From the NCBI GenBank assembly GCA_023406895.1, contig JAEXTV010000026.1, positions 24,660 to 88,659 of the forward strand: DNA of 64,000 nt, given 5' to 3'. The notes beneath the pieces are model-generated. The model searched no databases, was not told the DNA's origin, and worked only from the letters and a program-made list of their open reading frames with translations. Below, one piece after another: positions 51,778 to 61,228 of this stretch (the first letter of the stretch is position 1; the number at the start of each line of letters is the position of its first letter). The position numbers and the translations under genes are program-made. The DNA comes from Bacillota bacterium (lineage in GTDB: Bacteria; Bacillota; Clostridia; Christensenellales; SZUA-584).

Positions 51778-52737
51778 ATGGATAAAAACGCAGAAACAGT
51801 GCTGCATATCATCAGCAGCCTGATGAATGAAACGCAAACTGTGACCACGAAGGCAGTTGAGGACAGCATAGAATGGGCGGCTGCCGGTATGGATATCGGC
51901 AGTGCTTTGGCTTGGCTGGAGAGCAACGGCTGCGTGACGGTTGTCGATGACCGTTTAACGCTGACGCACAAAGGAGCGCGTGAGGCAGGCCGTATTCGCG
52001 AGGCAAAAATACAGGAAGATTTTGATGGGCTGATTGGCCAATGTACGCAAAGCAGCGCGTATCTTGATTTTTGCGAAGAGCTATATGGGCATCGGCTGTA
52101 TCTGTTCAACATGATGGACAAGAGCCAGCTTGACGATCTGTTTGCGGCTTTAAGCCTCTCGCCGGAGGATACGGTTTTGGATGTGGGCTGCGGCACCGGA
52201 TGCCTGTTGAACCGGATTGCGGAACAATTCGGCTGCAGAGGCATGGGTATTGACCGCTTGAGCAGCAGCATTGTGAACCGTCTGAGCCCGCTTATCGATT
52301 ACCGGCAGACAGATATGGATAAGATAGAAGCGTTTCACGCGCAAGCAGTACTTTTTGTGGACAGCCTGTATTTCAGCAGGAACTGCGCGAGTCTGCTAAA
52401 CCGCTTGAAAGTGAGCAACGTCAAAAAGGTATACATGTACTATTCGACGTATTTGTTTGAGGAAACGGAAGACAAAGCGTTGCTGCGGGAGAACCATACG
52501 CCGCTGGCGCAGATTTTAAATCGCCTCGGCTTTGCGTTTGCGGCGACGGATTACAGTGAATGTGAATACAAGCTGTATGAGCGGGGCTTAAAGCTTCTTG
52601 AAAAGTATAAATTATCGTTAGCACAGCAGGGAATTGAGGATATATACGCGCGGCGGTTGAACGAGTATAAGTTTGGCGCGGAGCTTTTTGAAAAAGGCCG
52701 GGCCAGCCGGTTTTTATATACTGTGGGAAGCATTTAA
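51778..52737 (+). CDS. SAM-dependent methyltransferase with N-terminal winged-helix-like domain
   Basis: A 319-residue protein. The SAM-binding loop VLDVGCGTG is at 133-141, followed by the expected acidic strand end GIDRLSSS and a class I Rossmann core to about 240. The first ~75 residues (TVTTKAVEDSIEWAAAGMDIGSALAWLESNGCVTVVDDRLTLTHKGAREAG) look like a winged helix with a wing, similar to MarR or DtxR-type domains. The substrate is unknown. It is divergent from the J-domain-like gene, with 139 bases between. A ribosome site GGGAG lies eight bases before the ATG at 51778. Confidence 0.7.
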   Translation: MDKNAETVLHIISSLMNETQTVTTKAVEDSIEWAAAGMDIGSALAWLESNGCVTVVDDRLTLTHKGAREAGRIREAKIQEDFDGLIGQCTQSSAYLDFCEELYGHRLYLFNMMDKSQLDDLFAALSLSPEDTVLDVGCGTGCLLNRIAEQFGCRGMGIDRLSSSIVNRLSPLIDYRQTDMDKIEAFHAQAVLFVDSLYFSRNCASLLNRLKVSNVKKVYMYYSTYLFEETEDKALLRENHTPLAQILNRLGFAFAATDYSECEYKLYERGLKLLEKYKLSLAQQGIEDIYARRLNEYKFGAELFEKGRASRFLYTVGSI

Positions 52738-52863
52738 CGATAATGTGAATAATATACGTATATTAAATGAAATTGGATAAATAAACTTGCGAATACCAAG
52801 GCACTTGATGTAATATAATTGTATTGGTATCACAATGAAATTATTCAAGGAGGGGTGTATCCT

Positions 52864-53580
52864 ATGTCTCCGTACAAAAGCTTTATTGCCGCATCGAAGA
52901 ATTATTTTCAAAGCAATGCGTTTTTAAAGTTCCTGCTCGCCGCTTCCATATTCATCTTCGCGGCTGGCGGACTTTTCTATCTGCTTGGCTTGTTCATACT
53001 GGGTGTCTATGAAGCGTTTGTTTGCTTCGGCAGTGTTTTGATTTGGGCAGGCTTGCTGCTTTCAATCATTAAGGAAGACGTGCTGACCATTGGGATCACA
53101 AGCGGCGCGATTTCTCTTGGCAGCCTTGTCGCCTGGATTATTAAGCTGGCCGGTGGTGCTTCTTACTTTGGAATTTCAGTCGGAGGGAGCTTTGCATTTA
53201 CGCCCTTCTTTTTCTTCCTGATATTCGGCGCAATTTCAATCGTGGTATTTGTCATGGCCGAAAAGTTCAGATCAATGCGTGCCGCTTCCGCAGCAGCAAG
53301 GCCGCAAGGTGTGCCCTGCCAGAGATGCGGGAATATCGTGCCCTTCGGTTCGGGGTTCTGCCCGGCCTGCGGCACACCCGCCCCGCAGTACGCGCCGCCG
53401 CAGCCTCCTCCGTATGCGCCCCCGCAGATGCAGTACGCGCCCCCGCAGGCACCGCCGCAATATGCGCCCCCTGCGCCGCCCCCTGCGCCGGAAACAGCCA
53501 CTAAGAAGTGCATGTCTTGCGGCACTGATTTGCCCGTAGACGCAGTATTCTGCGGCAAATGCGGTTCCAAACAGGAATAA
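52864..53580 (+). CDS. Zinc-ribbon membrane protein with Pro/Tyr/Gln-rich linker
   Basis: A 238-residue protein. Three or four hydrophobic helices occupy about 18-137; the C-terminal part has a zinc ribbon (CQRCGNIVPFGSGFCPACG), a linker of PPQYAPPQ-like repeats and a second ribbon (CMSCGTDLPVDAVFCGKCG). This double-ribbon, linker and helix design resembles zinc-ribbon-domain membrane proteins of clostridia with no known role. The linker DNA is internally repetitive. The ATG at 52864 follows GGAGGGG, and a terminator follows the stop. Confidence 0.75.
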   Translation: MSPYKSFIAASKNYFQSNAFLKFLLAASIFIFAAGGLFYLLGLFILGVYEAFVCFGSVLIWAGLLLSIIKEDVLTIGITSGAISLGSLVAWIIKLAGGASYFGISVGGSFAFTPFFFFLIFGAISIVVFVMAEKFRSMRAASAAARPQGVPCQRCGNIVPFGSGFCPACGTPAPQYAPPQPPPYAPPQMQYAPPQAPPQYAPPAPPPAPETATKKCMSCGTDLPVDAVFCGKCGSKQE

Positions 53581-53594
53581 ATCAAATTACAAAC

Positions 53595-53629
53595 AAAGGC
53601 ATTGTCCCGTTTGGGGCAATGCCTTTTTG
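53595..53629 (+). terminator. Terminator after the zinc-ribbon membrane gene
   Basis: A 14-bp stem AAAGGCATTGTCCC / GGGGCAATGCCTTT with one G-T pair, then TTTTTG. Confidence 0.85.
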
Positions 53630-54086
53630 TCTAAAAATACCCCCGGTAATGCCGGGAACTCCAAAAGGCTTCAGCTAAGAGTAAACTGGTTTTCATGATA
53701 GAATATGCTTTATGTGAGATATAAATAGCATGACGACTGAAAGCCTTCTCCTAGAGGAGAAGATGGTGCGGAGCACCGGATGAGGTATAAAAAAGGCTGA
53801 TAAAGCAAACACCTCATCAGTCGCCTGTCGGCGACAGCTTTCCCTCCAAGGGGAAGCCATCAATACACACCTATATATCTAAACGCTGCAATTCAAAATC
53901 TCGCTCTTTCGAGGGCAGACAACCGCAAGCCTTTCATCGGCTTCACTCTTGAGTGCCTCTTAAAGCGAAATCATAAAAACAATATTAAGTATATACATCC
54001 TTGGTTACAAAGCGATGAGGCAAAAGCAGTAAGGCGCTTGCATCAGTATAACCGGGGGATGATTGCCGACATCCGGAAGGATATCT
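53630..54086. other. Intergenic region with a structured repeat
   Basis: No gene is seen in 457 bases. A multi-hairpin repeat of family B occupies 53741-53858; the rest has no clear features. Confidence 0.6.
53741..53858. repeat. Dispersed repeat, family B (most complete copy)
   Basis: A compound of hairpins: CTTCTCC-TAGA-GGAGAAG (53745-53762), GGTGC / GCACC, GATGAGGT pairing with ACCTCATC across the middle, GTCGCC-TGTC-GGCGAC (53820-53835) and a CTTTCCC / GGGGAAG arm. The two halves can pair, so the whole could fold as one unit. Related pieces are at 38157, 61101 and 63890. Confidence 0.65.
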
Positions 54087-55334
54087 TTAAGCTTTGCGCG
54101 CGGCAGTCAGCATCATGGCAAGCGCGTTCAGCGCGGCGAGGCTGCGAATGGCGTTCCGCTCGTTCTTATGCCCGCGTGCGAGCAGCAGCTTTTTCACCTC
54201 GCTGTGCTTACCGCTGCTGACCGCGATATAAACAAGCCCCACGGGCTTTTCCGCCGAGCCGCCGTCCGGGCCCGCAATGCCCGTGATGCCCACGCCGATG
54301 TCCGCGTCCGTGACTTTGCGGATGCCCTCGGCCATCTGTCGTGCCGTTTCGGGTGACACTGCGCCTTTTTCTTGAAGCGTCTGTTCGCTGACGCCGAGCA
54401 GCTTCATTTTGAGTTCGTTTGTGTAGGTGCACACGCCGCCTGCAAACACATCGGATGCGCCCGGTATGCCGGTAATCGCGGCAGACACAAGGCCGCCCGT
54501 ACAGCTTTCTGCCGTGGCGGCAACGAGCCCCTTTTCTTTGAGCGCGAGCACAAGCGCGTTTTGCATGCTGCCCACGTCCACACCGTATACCACATCCCCG
54601 AGGGTTTGCCTGATCTGCGCCACAACGGGGTCAATCAGCGCCTGCGCTTCCCGTTCGCCTGCGGCTTTGGCACTCACGCGCACTTCCACCTCGCCTTGTT
54701 TGGCGTACGGCGCAACGGTGGGATTGGTTGAGGACACCATCAGATCGCGCAATGTGTCCTCCACGGACGACTCGCCCATGCCGAAAATATACAGCGTTTT
54801 GGAGCGAATCACGCCGCCGGTTTTCTGCTGAAGATACGGCGAAATGCGCTCCAAGAACATGGGCTGCATTTCTGACGGCGGCCCCGGCATCATGATCACT
54901 GTTTTTCCGTCATTTTCCACCGCGACGCCTGGGGCCAGCCCATTGTCGTTGAGAAAAACGGTGCTTCCTTCCGGCACGAGCGCCTGCAGCATGTTGTTGG
55001 GCGTCATCGGCCATTCGCGCCTTTTAAAGAGCTCTTCCATCTTTTTAACGCTGGGCTCGTGCAGCACGAGGCCGAGCCCGAAATAATCCGCGATTGTTTT
55101 TTTCGTGAGGTCATCGCATGTGGGGCCAAGGCCGCCCGTGGTCAGCACCACATCGCTTCGAGATAGCGCAAGGATGAGGCTATCCTTGAGCCGCCCCGCA
55201 TTGTCGCCCACGACCGACTGGTGGTACATGTCGATGCCGAGCGAGGCAAGCTCCTTTGATAGAAACGCGCCGTTGGTATTGATGATATCGCCAAGCAGTA
55301 TTTCCGTGCCGATACATATGATTTCTGCAACCAT
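54087..55334 (-). CDS. cinA: CinA-family protein with C-terminal nicotinamide-nucleotide amidase domain
   Basis: A 414-residue two-domain protein. The N-terminal MoaB/CinA domain (about 1-165) carries the GTEILLGDIINTN and TTGGLGPTCDDLTK motifs, and the C-terminal PncC-type domain (about 250-405) has TAESCTGGLVSAAITGIPGAS and GITGIAGPDGGS. The second domain hydrolyses nicotinamide mononucleotide in related enzymes, and the first may act on ADP-ribose derivatives. Full-length and intact. The ATG at 55334 follows GGAGACAG. No competence gene is next to it. Confidence 0.95.
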   Translation of the reverse strand: MVAEIICIGTEILLGDIINTNGAFLSKELASLGIDMYHQSVVGDNAGRLKDSLILALSRSDVVLTTGGLGPTCDDLTKKTIADYFGLGLVLHEPSVKKMEELFKRREWPMTPNNMLQALVPEGSTVFLNDNGLAPGVAVENDGKTVIMMPGPPSEMQPMFLERISPYLQQKTGGVIRSKTLYIFGMGESSVEDTLRDLMVSSTNPTVAPYAKQGEVEVRVSAKAAGEREAQALIDPVVAQIRQTLGDVVYGVDVGSMQNALVLALKEKGLVAATAESCTGGLVSAAITGIPGASDVFAGGVCTYTNELKMKLLGVSEQTLQEKGAVSPETARQMAEGIRKVTDADIGVGITGIAGPDGGSAEKPVGLVYIAVSSGKHSEVKKLLLARGHKNERNAIRSLAALNALAMMLTAARKA

Positions 55335-55491
55335 GTTTCTGTCTCCGTTCACTGTTTGAAATGTATTATACCACAGCCTGAATTCTGCCGACAGTCTCGT
55401 ACGAGTCGTATTTTCAGCGATTTACAATCCGAATATGGTTTTATTTGACTACCTGTGATATTCTGTAGCAAACCGATTCTCGGAGGCTTTC

Positions 55492-56814
55492 ATGAACAAA
55501 AGACTGCTGGCCATACTTTTGATATTATTCACCGTTGCGTTAACGGCATGCACCGCTGCTGGTACGGCTACGGTAACAGCGCAGCCGGATGTTGCGTCCG
55601 TGCCCGCACCGACAGTGAGCGAGACGGCAAGTGAGCCGGTAACCCGGACGGATTACCCCTTGGCTTTTTTGCCGGGGCTCAACGCGGCGGGTGTTATTCC
55701 GAATGAAAGCGATTCGATAGGTATTGTGGTTTGTGCGTCGTCGCCGTATGCCGCCAATTTTTCTGCGTTCGAAGAACTCGCAAAAGCTTATGAAGATACG
55801 TTTGGTATGAGCGTGACGGTTGAGCAGCCGAGTGAGGCGGGGCAGATTGACAGCATCGAGAAGATGCTGGGCAGCGGCATTGATTTTTTGATTTTCGCGC
55901 CCGGCGGAGATGAACCGCTCGGTGAGGCGGATACGCTCTGCGCGCGGAGCGGCGTGCCGTATATCACAATCGGGCGGCGTACGCAGGCCGTGCCCGGAGA
56001 GGGCGGCTATGTCTGCACGATTGAGCCGGACCAATTTTTAATCGGCATACTCACAGGCCAGAGCATTGTTGATGCGATGACGGCGCAGCACGGCGAGCCC
56101 TATGGCAATATCGCCGAAATTACGGGCGAGGTCAGCGATACGGTGTCCATACTCCGGTCGAGCGGGTTAAGGCATGCGCTGTCTTCCTACAGCAAGCTCA
56201 ATGTGGTTTGCAGTGTGGCCGGCAACGATGACAAGGATATAATTTATAAAGCCGCCGAGAACATATTCAAAGCGTACCGTGAGGGTGAGCTGAACGGGAT
56301 CGTGGTGCCGGATGACAGCGCAGCGCTGACGGTGCTGCAGGCGGCGCTCGATTACGACAGAAACGACGTCATAGGCCGGATTTGGAGCGCGGGCGCGACG
56401 GTGGATGGTTTGACAGGCGTCTATTACGGCCAGCTGGCTCAAACCATCGATACCTATTCACAGACAGGCATGGCCGCAATGGAATACGCTGTGCATTATC
56501 TGAACGGCGACAGAGGCTTTCCCGCAGTAATCACCCAGCTCACACGCGTTTTTACGGCGGAATCGCAGGAGAAAAAAGACGGTATCAAAAATCTGATTGC
56601 GGCGCTTAACGAGCGCGGCGCTCAAAGCTGCCTCGAAAGCATCGGCGGTGACGCACCCTTTCTGCCGGATACAAATATCCGGAATTATCCGAAGAGATAT
56701 GATATGTATTCGGATATAGAGGCTTATTTGGGCACATACGAGCCATATACCACGCAAAAAGCGATGTACAAGCAGAATCAAGGCGCAGTAGAGACGCCTG
56801 AGCCGACAGTATAG
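55492..56814 (+). CDS. Sugar-binding-like lipoprotein (periplasmic-binding-protein fold)
   Basis: A 440-residue lipoprotein with signal MNKRLLAILLILFTVALTAC (C20). After a linker rich in Thr, Val and Ser (about 22-50), a two-lobed type 1 periplasmic-binding fold is likely (about 65-400: SDSIGIVVCASSPYAANFSAFEELAKAYEDTFG and LNGIVVPDDSAALTVLQAAL are typical strands and helices of RbsB-like proteins). No ABC permease or ATPase is adjacent, so a ligand-sensing or scavenging role is as likely as uptake. Shortly after it lies the first of two beta-propeller genes on the same strand, 68 bases away. Confidence 0.7.
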   Translation: MNKRLLAILLILFTVALTACTAAGTATVTAQPDVASVPAPTVSETASEPVTRTDYPLAFLPGLNAAGVIPNESDSIGIVVCASSPYAANFSAFEELAKAYEDTFGMSVTVEQPSEAGQIDSIEKMLGSGIDFLIFAPGGDEPLGEADTLCARSGVPYITIGRRTQAVPGEGGYVCTIEPDQFLIGILTGQSIVDAMTAQHGEPYGNIAEITGEVSDTVSILRSSGLRHALSSYSKLNVVCSVAGNDDKDIIYKAAENIFKAYREGELNGIVVPDDSAALTVLQAALDYDRNDVIGRIWSAGATVDGLTGVYYGQLAQTIDTYSQTGMAAMEYAVHYLNGDRGFPAVITQLTRVFTAESQEKKDGIKNLIAALNERGAQSCLESIGGDAPFLPDTNIRNYPKRYDMYSDIEAYLGTYEPYTTQKAMYKQNQGAVETPEPTV

Positions 56815-56882
56815 GCATTTCTATTTTTGCCGGGATGTCGTATAATTGACATGGTGGAATACAAAAGCGGAAGGCACAGACT

Positions 56883-58715
56883 ATGAGAAAAAAAAGGTAC
56901 TACTTAAAAACGCGCAGGGGGAAGAGGAAAGCAAAAAGGCGTTTTATTGTGGTGTTGAGCCTGTTGATCATTGCATTAGGGACAGGCACCTATTTTCTTG
57001 TGACCGCACTCGGAAAACCGGTGGACAATGTGCAGTCGTCCGACGATATTGTTGAAATGGTACCGGAAGCCACAGAGGCCCCCACGCCGGAGCCGCTGAC
57101 GACGCTTGCGGCGGATCTTGTTCCCGCGCCCGTTCAAGGCACAAACCCGGCGGATATCTCTTTGACCACGGGTCTGATGGTGGATGGCACGGAGACACAG
57201 AGCTATGAGCGCACCGAGCCAATCACATTCGGCGCGGGCAATACCTATACGCCGCTCGAAGGGGTGATTACCTTTCGGGGTAACAATTACCGGGATACGG
57301 CGAGTTGGGGGGCTGCGCAGGTTACCGACGGTTCGCTGACGCTGCTCACCACAAAGGTGACGGGCGCGGTGGGCGACTGGGGCGGCATGGCTTGGACAGG
57401 GCAGCCGCTCATTGTGAAATGGCCCGACGACCTGCGTGCGAAAATGACGACGCTCGATGAGAAATTCCGCAATAAAGAGGGATTTGTCGAGGTGATTTAC
57501 GCGTCACTGAGCGGGTATGTTTATTTTATGGATCTTGAAACGGGTGAAAAAACGCGCGGCCCAATCGATGTGGGCGGCCCCGTGAAAGGCACGCCGAGCC
57601 TTGACCCGAGGGGATACCCGGTTTTGTATGTCGGGCAGGGGCTCCGGTCGGACGGCAACGACCAGAAAAGCAACAACATCTATTTCAGGGCGTTCAGCCT
57701 GATCACAGGGGAAAAGCTGATGCAGGTGGGCGCGGGAGAAAAGGACCCGTATGCGTACCGCAGCTGGCAGGCGTACGACGCAAGCCCGCTGATTGACGCC
57801 GAGACGGACACATTGATTTGGCCCGGCGAAAACGGTGTGGTTTACGTGTGCGATCTCAATACGAACTACAACGCGCAGACAGGCGAGCTCACGATGGATA
57901 TGGAGCCCAAGAAGGTAAAATACCGCTATACGTCGCCGCAGAATGAGGCGGCAGATCCCGGCAGCGGCGGGCGGTGGGGCATAGAAAATTCACCGGCCGC
58001 GTGGCGCAACTATCTCTTCTTCACGGACAACGCAGGGATTTTGCAGTGCGTGGATTTAAGCACCATGACGCCGGTGTATGCGAGCAATGTCACTGACGAC
58101 AGCGATGTGTCGATGGTGCTCGAGGAAGCGCCAGCCGATCAAACGATTTATCTGTATACGGGCTGCGAATACGACGAGCTTGTACGCCCCGACGCCGCGC
58201 AGACGGGCCCGAACTTCACGGGGACGGCTTACGCGCGCAAAATCAACGGGCTGACAGGTGAAGTGGTTTGGGAAGTGCCTTTTACGGTACAGTCGAACAG
58301 CAGCGTGGACGGCGGCATACTCGCGTCGCCCGTGCTTGGCAAAGACGGCACCTCGTTGGAGGGGCTCATCATCTACAACGTGACAATGGAAGTGAAGGGA
58401 GAGACCACGACGAGCCGCCTTGTGGCGCTGAACAAGGAAGACGGCAGCGAAGCATGGTCTTACGATATGGAGATTGACGGCTGGTCGCCGTCGTCGCCGG
58501 TTCCCGTTTATACATCGGACGGCAAGGGATACATCGTGCAGTGTGACCGCGCGGGCGATGTGGCTTTGATAGAGGCAAACGGCGAGTCGGCCAAGGAAAT
58601 TGCCAAGCTCAATATGGGCGAGGGGGAAAATTTTGAGGCGACGCCGGCCGTTTATGGCAATACAATCGTGGTGGCGTCAAGGAACAAGCACATTTTCTTC
58701 ATCACGATCGGTTAG
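56883..58715 (+). CDS. Membrane-anchored PQQ-like beta-propeller protein (paralogue 1)
   Basis: A 610-residue protein. A very basic cytoplasmic tail (MRKKRYYLKTRRGKRKAKRR) and one helix (about 22-42) anchor a large outside domain. A spacer rich in Pro, Glu and Thr (about 55-75) leads to a domain of repeated blades with WA/W-type motifs (GFVEVIYASLSGYVYFMDLETGEKTRGPI, GVVYVCDLN, INGLTGEVVWEVPF, LVALNKEDGSEAWSYDM), consistent with a PQQ/YVTN beta-propeller of seven or eight blades. Function unknown; such propellers bind polymers or proteins outside the cell. The gene at 59041 is a close relative. Confidence 0.75.
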   Translation: MRKKRYYLKTRRGKRKAKRRFIVVLSLLIIALGTGTYFLVTALGKPVDNVQSSDDIVEMVPEATEAPTPEPLTTLAADLVPAPVQGTNPADISLTTGLMVDGTETQSYERTEPITFGAGNTYTPLEGVITFRGNNYRDTASWGAAQVTDGSLTLLTTKVTGAVGDWGGMAWTGQPLIVKWPDDLRAKMTTLDEKFRNKEGFVEVIYASLSGYVYFMDLETGEKTRGPIDVGGPVKGTPSLDPRGYPVLYVGQGLRSDGNDQKSNNIYFRAFSLITGEKLMQVGAGEKDPYAYRSWQAYDASPLIDAETDTLIWPGENGVVYVCDLNTNYNAQTGELTMDMEPKKVKYRYTSPQNEAADPGSGGRWGIENSPAAWRNYLFFTDNAGILQCVDLSTMTPVYASNVTDDSDVSMVLEEAPADQTIYLYTGCEYDELVRPDAAQTGPNFTGTAYARKINGLTGEVVWEVPFTVQSNSSVDGGILASPVLGKDGTSLEGLIIYNVTMEVKGETTTSRLVALNKEDGSEAWSYDMEIDGWSPSSPVPVYTSDGKGYIVQCDRAGDVALIEANGESAKEIAKLNMGEGENFEATPAVYGNTIVVASRNKHIFFITIG

Positions 58716-58736
58716 GATCTGCTGATAAGTCTGCTG

Positions 58737-58832
58737 CGCAATGCGAGGAGAACTGGCTGGTAACTCAGCCGCTTTGCTCTACACTGCGTCGTGGATTGGA
58801 TGAGCGGACGATTGCTTTTTATAGCAATGACA
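58737..58832. repeat. Dispersed inverted repeat, family A (degraded copy 2)
   Basis: Starts GCGCAATGCGAGGAGAAC and ends TATAGCAATGACA, with GTCGTGGATTGGATGAGCG between; these parts follow the same order as the copies at 11199 and 63458 but are less conserved. The 325-base gap between the two propeller genes also contains a terminator and a promoter but no gene. Confidence 0.45.
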
Positions 58833-58856
58833 TAAGCCACTTTTTTAAACACTCAG

Positions 58857-58890
58857 AAGTCTTCCTGCAAAGCAGCGGGAAGACTTTTTT
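58857..58890 (+). terminator. Terminator after the first propeller gene
   Basis: Stem AAGTCTTCC / GGAAGACTT, partly paired inside (TGC-AAA-GCA), then six Ts. Confidence 0.75.
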
Positions 58891-58955
58891 AAGCCGCGGT
58901 ATTTGCTGTTCATAAATCGTTTACATGGAGAAAAGCTGTAAAATATGAAAATTCG

Positions 58956-58985
58956 TTGTTTTTTTTATGTCTTTTGTACTATAAT
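58956..58985 (+). promoter_or_regulatory. Probable promoter of the second propeller gene
   Basis: TTGTTT (58956-58961), 18 bases, TATAAT (58980-58985), 55 bases before the start. Confidence 0.5.
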
Positions 58986-59040
58986 CTATGAACAGTGGTG
59001 TTTTGCGGTGGTGCAATACAGATGACGAAAGGCTGGAACT

Positions 59041-60894
59041 ATGAAGAGTCGATATTACGCAAGAGGACGCAGCAGAAGAAGAACAAGCCCCAGGTTTTTT
59101 ATCATACTTGGTGTGCTGGTTGTCGCGCTTGCTGGCGGTATATATCTGATTGTGACGGCGCTAAACAACGAGCCGGGCAACCCGTTGTCACCGAGAGAGT
59201 CGATGGCGATGGAGACACCCGATGCGAACGTGACGCTGCCTGAGGCAACCCCCGAGGCCACGCCGTCTCCCACACCGGAGCCGACCATGGCGGCGGAACT
59301 GGTGCCGCACGCAACGGAAAACACCGACCCTGCGAAGTTTGGATTTACGACGAAAGTATATGTGGACGGCACGGAAACAGCGGATTACAACCGCGGCGAA
59401 GCTGTCTCGTTCCCGACAGGCGCGGAATACACCGCGCTGCAGGGTGTCACCACTTACCGCGGCAACAATTACCGCGATCTGTCGAGCTACGGTGCGGCGG
59501 ATATCGCAAACGGCAAGCTGACGCTGCTCGATATCGACAAGACGACGAGTGCGATCGGCAGATGGACAGGCTCGGCCTGCACGGGTCAGCCGTTGATCGT
59601 CACATGGCCGGATGCCACAAGACAGATTATGACCACACTCTATGATGAGTTCCGCCAGAAAGCAGGCTTTACTGAGGTGATCATTCCCTCGGTCGACGGC
59701 AATATATATTTCATGGAGCTTTCGACGGGTGCCAAAACGCGCGATCCAATCAGCATTGGCGCGCCCACGAAGGGCACGGCAAGCCTTGACCCACGCGGCT
59801 ACCCGATAATCTATGTGGGGCAAGGGCTCAATCCGACGGGCAGCACCACAGAATGCAACGACATGTATTTCCGAATATACAGCTTGATCGACGGCAAGGA
59901 ACTCTATAAGTTCGGCGCGTCGGATAAAGACCCGGTGGCATTCCGTAACTGGCAGGCGTACGATGCGAGCCCGCTGGTTGACGCGGCGACGGATACGCTG
60001 ATTGAACCGGGCGAAAACGGTGTGCTTTATACGGTGAAGCTCAACACGGCATATGATGAGGCCGCAGGTACGCTTACGATGGCACCCGGGCCGATGGTGA
60101 AATACGCTTACAATTCAACGCGCAACGCAAGCTCAAGTATTTACGGCATGGAGAACTCACCGACCGCATGGCGGAATTATGTGTTCTTTACGGATAACAT
60201 CGGCATGCTGCAGTGCGTGGATTTAAACACGATGAAGCTGATCTATGCGAACGACCTTCAAAACGACAGCGATGTATCCATGCTGCTCGAAGAGGATATC
60301 GAGAAGCAGGAGTTCTACCTGTACACAGGCTGCGAATTTGACGATACCGTTGTGAATGCCAAAGAAGCCAAAGGGCCATGCTACGCGCGCAAGATTGACG
60401 GCCTGACGGGTGAAATACTGTGGACAGCGGATTTTGACGTGTATACAGCCGTGGACGGCAGCGTGGACGGCGGCATACTCGCCTCGCCGATACTCGGTAA
60501 GCCGGGCACATCGATTGAAGGGCTGATCATCTATACGGTCTCCAACGCGATACTCGAGGACGGCACCAAAACGGCGCTGATGGTGGCGCTCGATAAAGAG
60601 ACGGGCAGTGTGGTGTGGCAGCTCAATCTGGAAAATGACGGCTGGACCCCCTCGTCGCCGGTGCCCGTTTACACGGCAGACGGACAGGCTTACATTGTGC
60701 AGTGCTTTTATAAAGGCGATATCAAGCTGATTAAGGCCGACGCGACGGCGGGAACCGTGGCGGATACGCTCAACGTGAGCACCGAGAAGGGCACAGACGA
60801 AGCCAACAGCTTTGAAGCGACGCCCGTGGTGTTTGGCAACACCATCGTGGTCGGGTCAAGAAGCGGACACTTCTTCTTCCTCACAATCGGATAA
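59041..60894 (+). CDS. Membrane-anchored PQQ-like beta-propeller protein (paralogue 2)
   Basis: A 617-residue protein aligned end to end with the one at 56883: a basic tail (KSRYYARGRSRRR), one helix (about 20-40), a Glu/Ala/Thr/Pro-rich spacer and a propeller domain with matching blades (IYFMELSTGAKTRDPISIG, NGVLYTVKLN, IDGLTGEILWTADF, MVALDKETGSVVWQLN). Both proteins end in IVVxSRxxHxFFxTIG. The similar spacing and the separate promoter and terminator suggest a duplication followed by independent regulation. An ATG at 59041 is used; the ribosome site is weak (GAAAGGCTGGAACT). Confidence 0.75.
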   Translation: MKSRYYARGRSRRRTSPRFFIILGVLVVALAGGIYLIVTALNNEPGNPLSPRESMAMETPDANVTLPEATPEATPSPTPEPTMAAELVPHATENTDPAKFGFTTKVYVDGTETADYNRGEAVSFPTGAEYTALQGVTTYRGNNYRDLSSYGAADIANGKLTLLDIDKTTSAIGRWTGSACTGQPLIVTWPDATRQIMTTLYDEFRQKAGFTEVIIPSVDGNIYFMELSTGAKTRDPISIGAPTKGTASLDPRGYPIIYVGQGLNPTGSTTECNDMYFRIYSLIDGKELYKFGASDKDPVAFRNWQAYDASPLVDAATDTLIEPGENGVLYTVKLNTAYDEAAGTLTMAPGPMVKYAYNSTRNASSSIYGMENSPTAWRNYVFFTDNIGMLQCVDLNTMKLIYANDLQNDSDVSMLLEEDIEKQEFYLYTGCEFDDTVVNAKEAKGPCYARKIDGLTGEILWTADFDVYTAVDGSVDGGILASPILGKPGTSIEGLIIYTVSNAILEDGTKTALMVALDKETGSVVWQLNLENDGWTPSSPVPVYTADGQAYIVQCFYKGDIKLIKADATAGTVADTLNVSTEKGTDEANSFEATPVVFGNTIVVGSRSGHFFFLTIG

Positions 60895-60908
60895 AACGGA
60901 CAGACCAC

Positions 60909-60944
60909 AAGACCTCAGGGGGTATACCCTCTGAGGTCTTTTAT
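60909..60944 (+). terminator. Terminator after the second propeller gene
   Basis: Stem AAGACCTCAGGGGG / CCCTCTGAGGTCTT with one G-T pair, short loop, then TTTT. Confidence 0.8.
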
Positions 60945-61100
60945 GTTTGCTCGTATGGTGTAACCCATGAATGAAAAACTTTTTGAATCGTGCCCCCGAT
61001 TCCGATTAATGCTGTGTCGATGCAATATCGAGATAGTATTTTGAATTTTTTGAGAACGCTCTATAATGAGCACGAAATTCTCCGTCTCGTTATTTATCGT

Positions 61101-61190
61101 TGAGAAGATGGGGCGCATGGTGCCGAATGAGATGCTGAAATATACTGTAAAAACAAACACCTCGCTGCCTCGCTGCTGACAGCATCGGAT
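61101..61190. repeat. Degraded copy of dispersed repeat family B
   Basis: GAGAAGATGGGGCGCATGGTGCCGAATGAG and AAAACAAACACCTCGCTGCCTCGCTGCTGACAGC follow the order of the copy at 53741 with many changes. The 408-base gap between the propeller gene and the YhfC gene holds this and a terminator but no gene I can support; a minus-strand frame at 60915-61160 overlaps the terminator and is not credible. Confidence 0.4.
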
Positions 61191-61228
61191 AAGAATTCAC
61201 ATCTTATTGGATTTCAACGCACTGAGAT

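Noticed and set aside
51639..52271. Long upstream extension of the J-domain-like gene
   Set aside because: It is antisense to the methyltransferase and gives a Ser/Arg/Pro-rich product typical of a shadow frame; a GGAGG-linked ATG exists at 51638.
44138..53580. Prophage or integrated plasmid
   Set aside because: No integrase, terminase, capsid or replication gene and no attachment repeats were seen; the region looks like accessory cargo only.
60915..61160. 81-codon minus-strand open frame
   Set aside because: It overlaps a strong terminator and a degraded repeat, and has no ribosome site.
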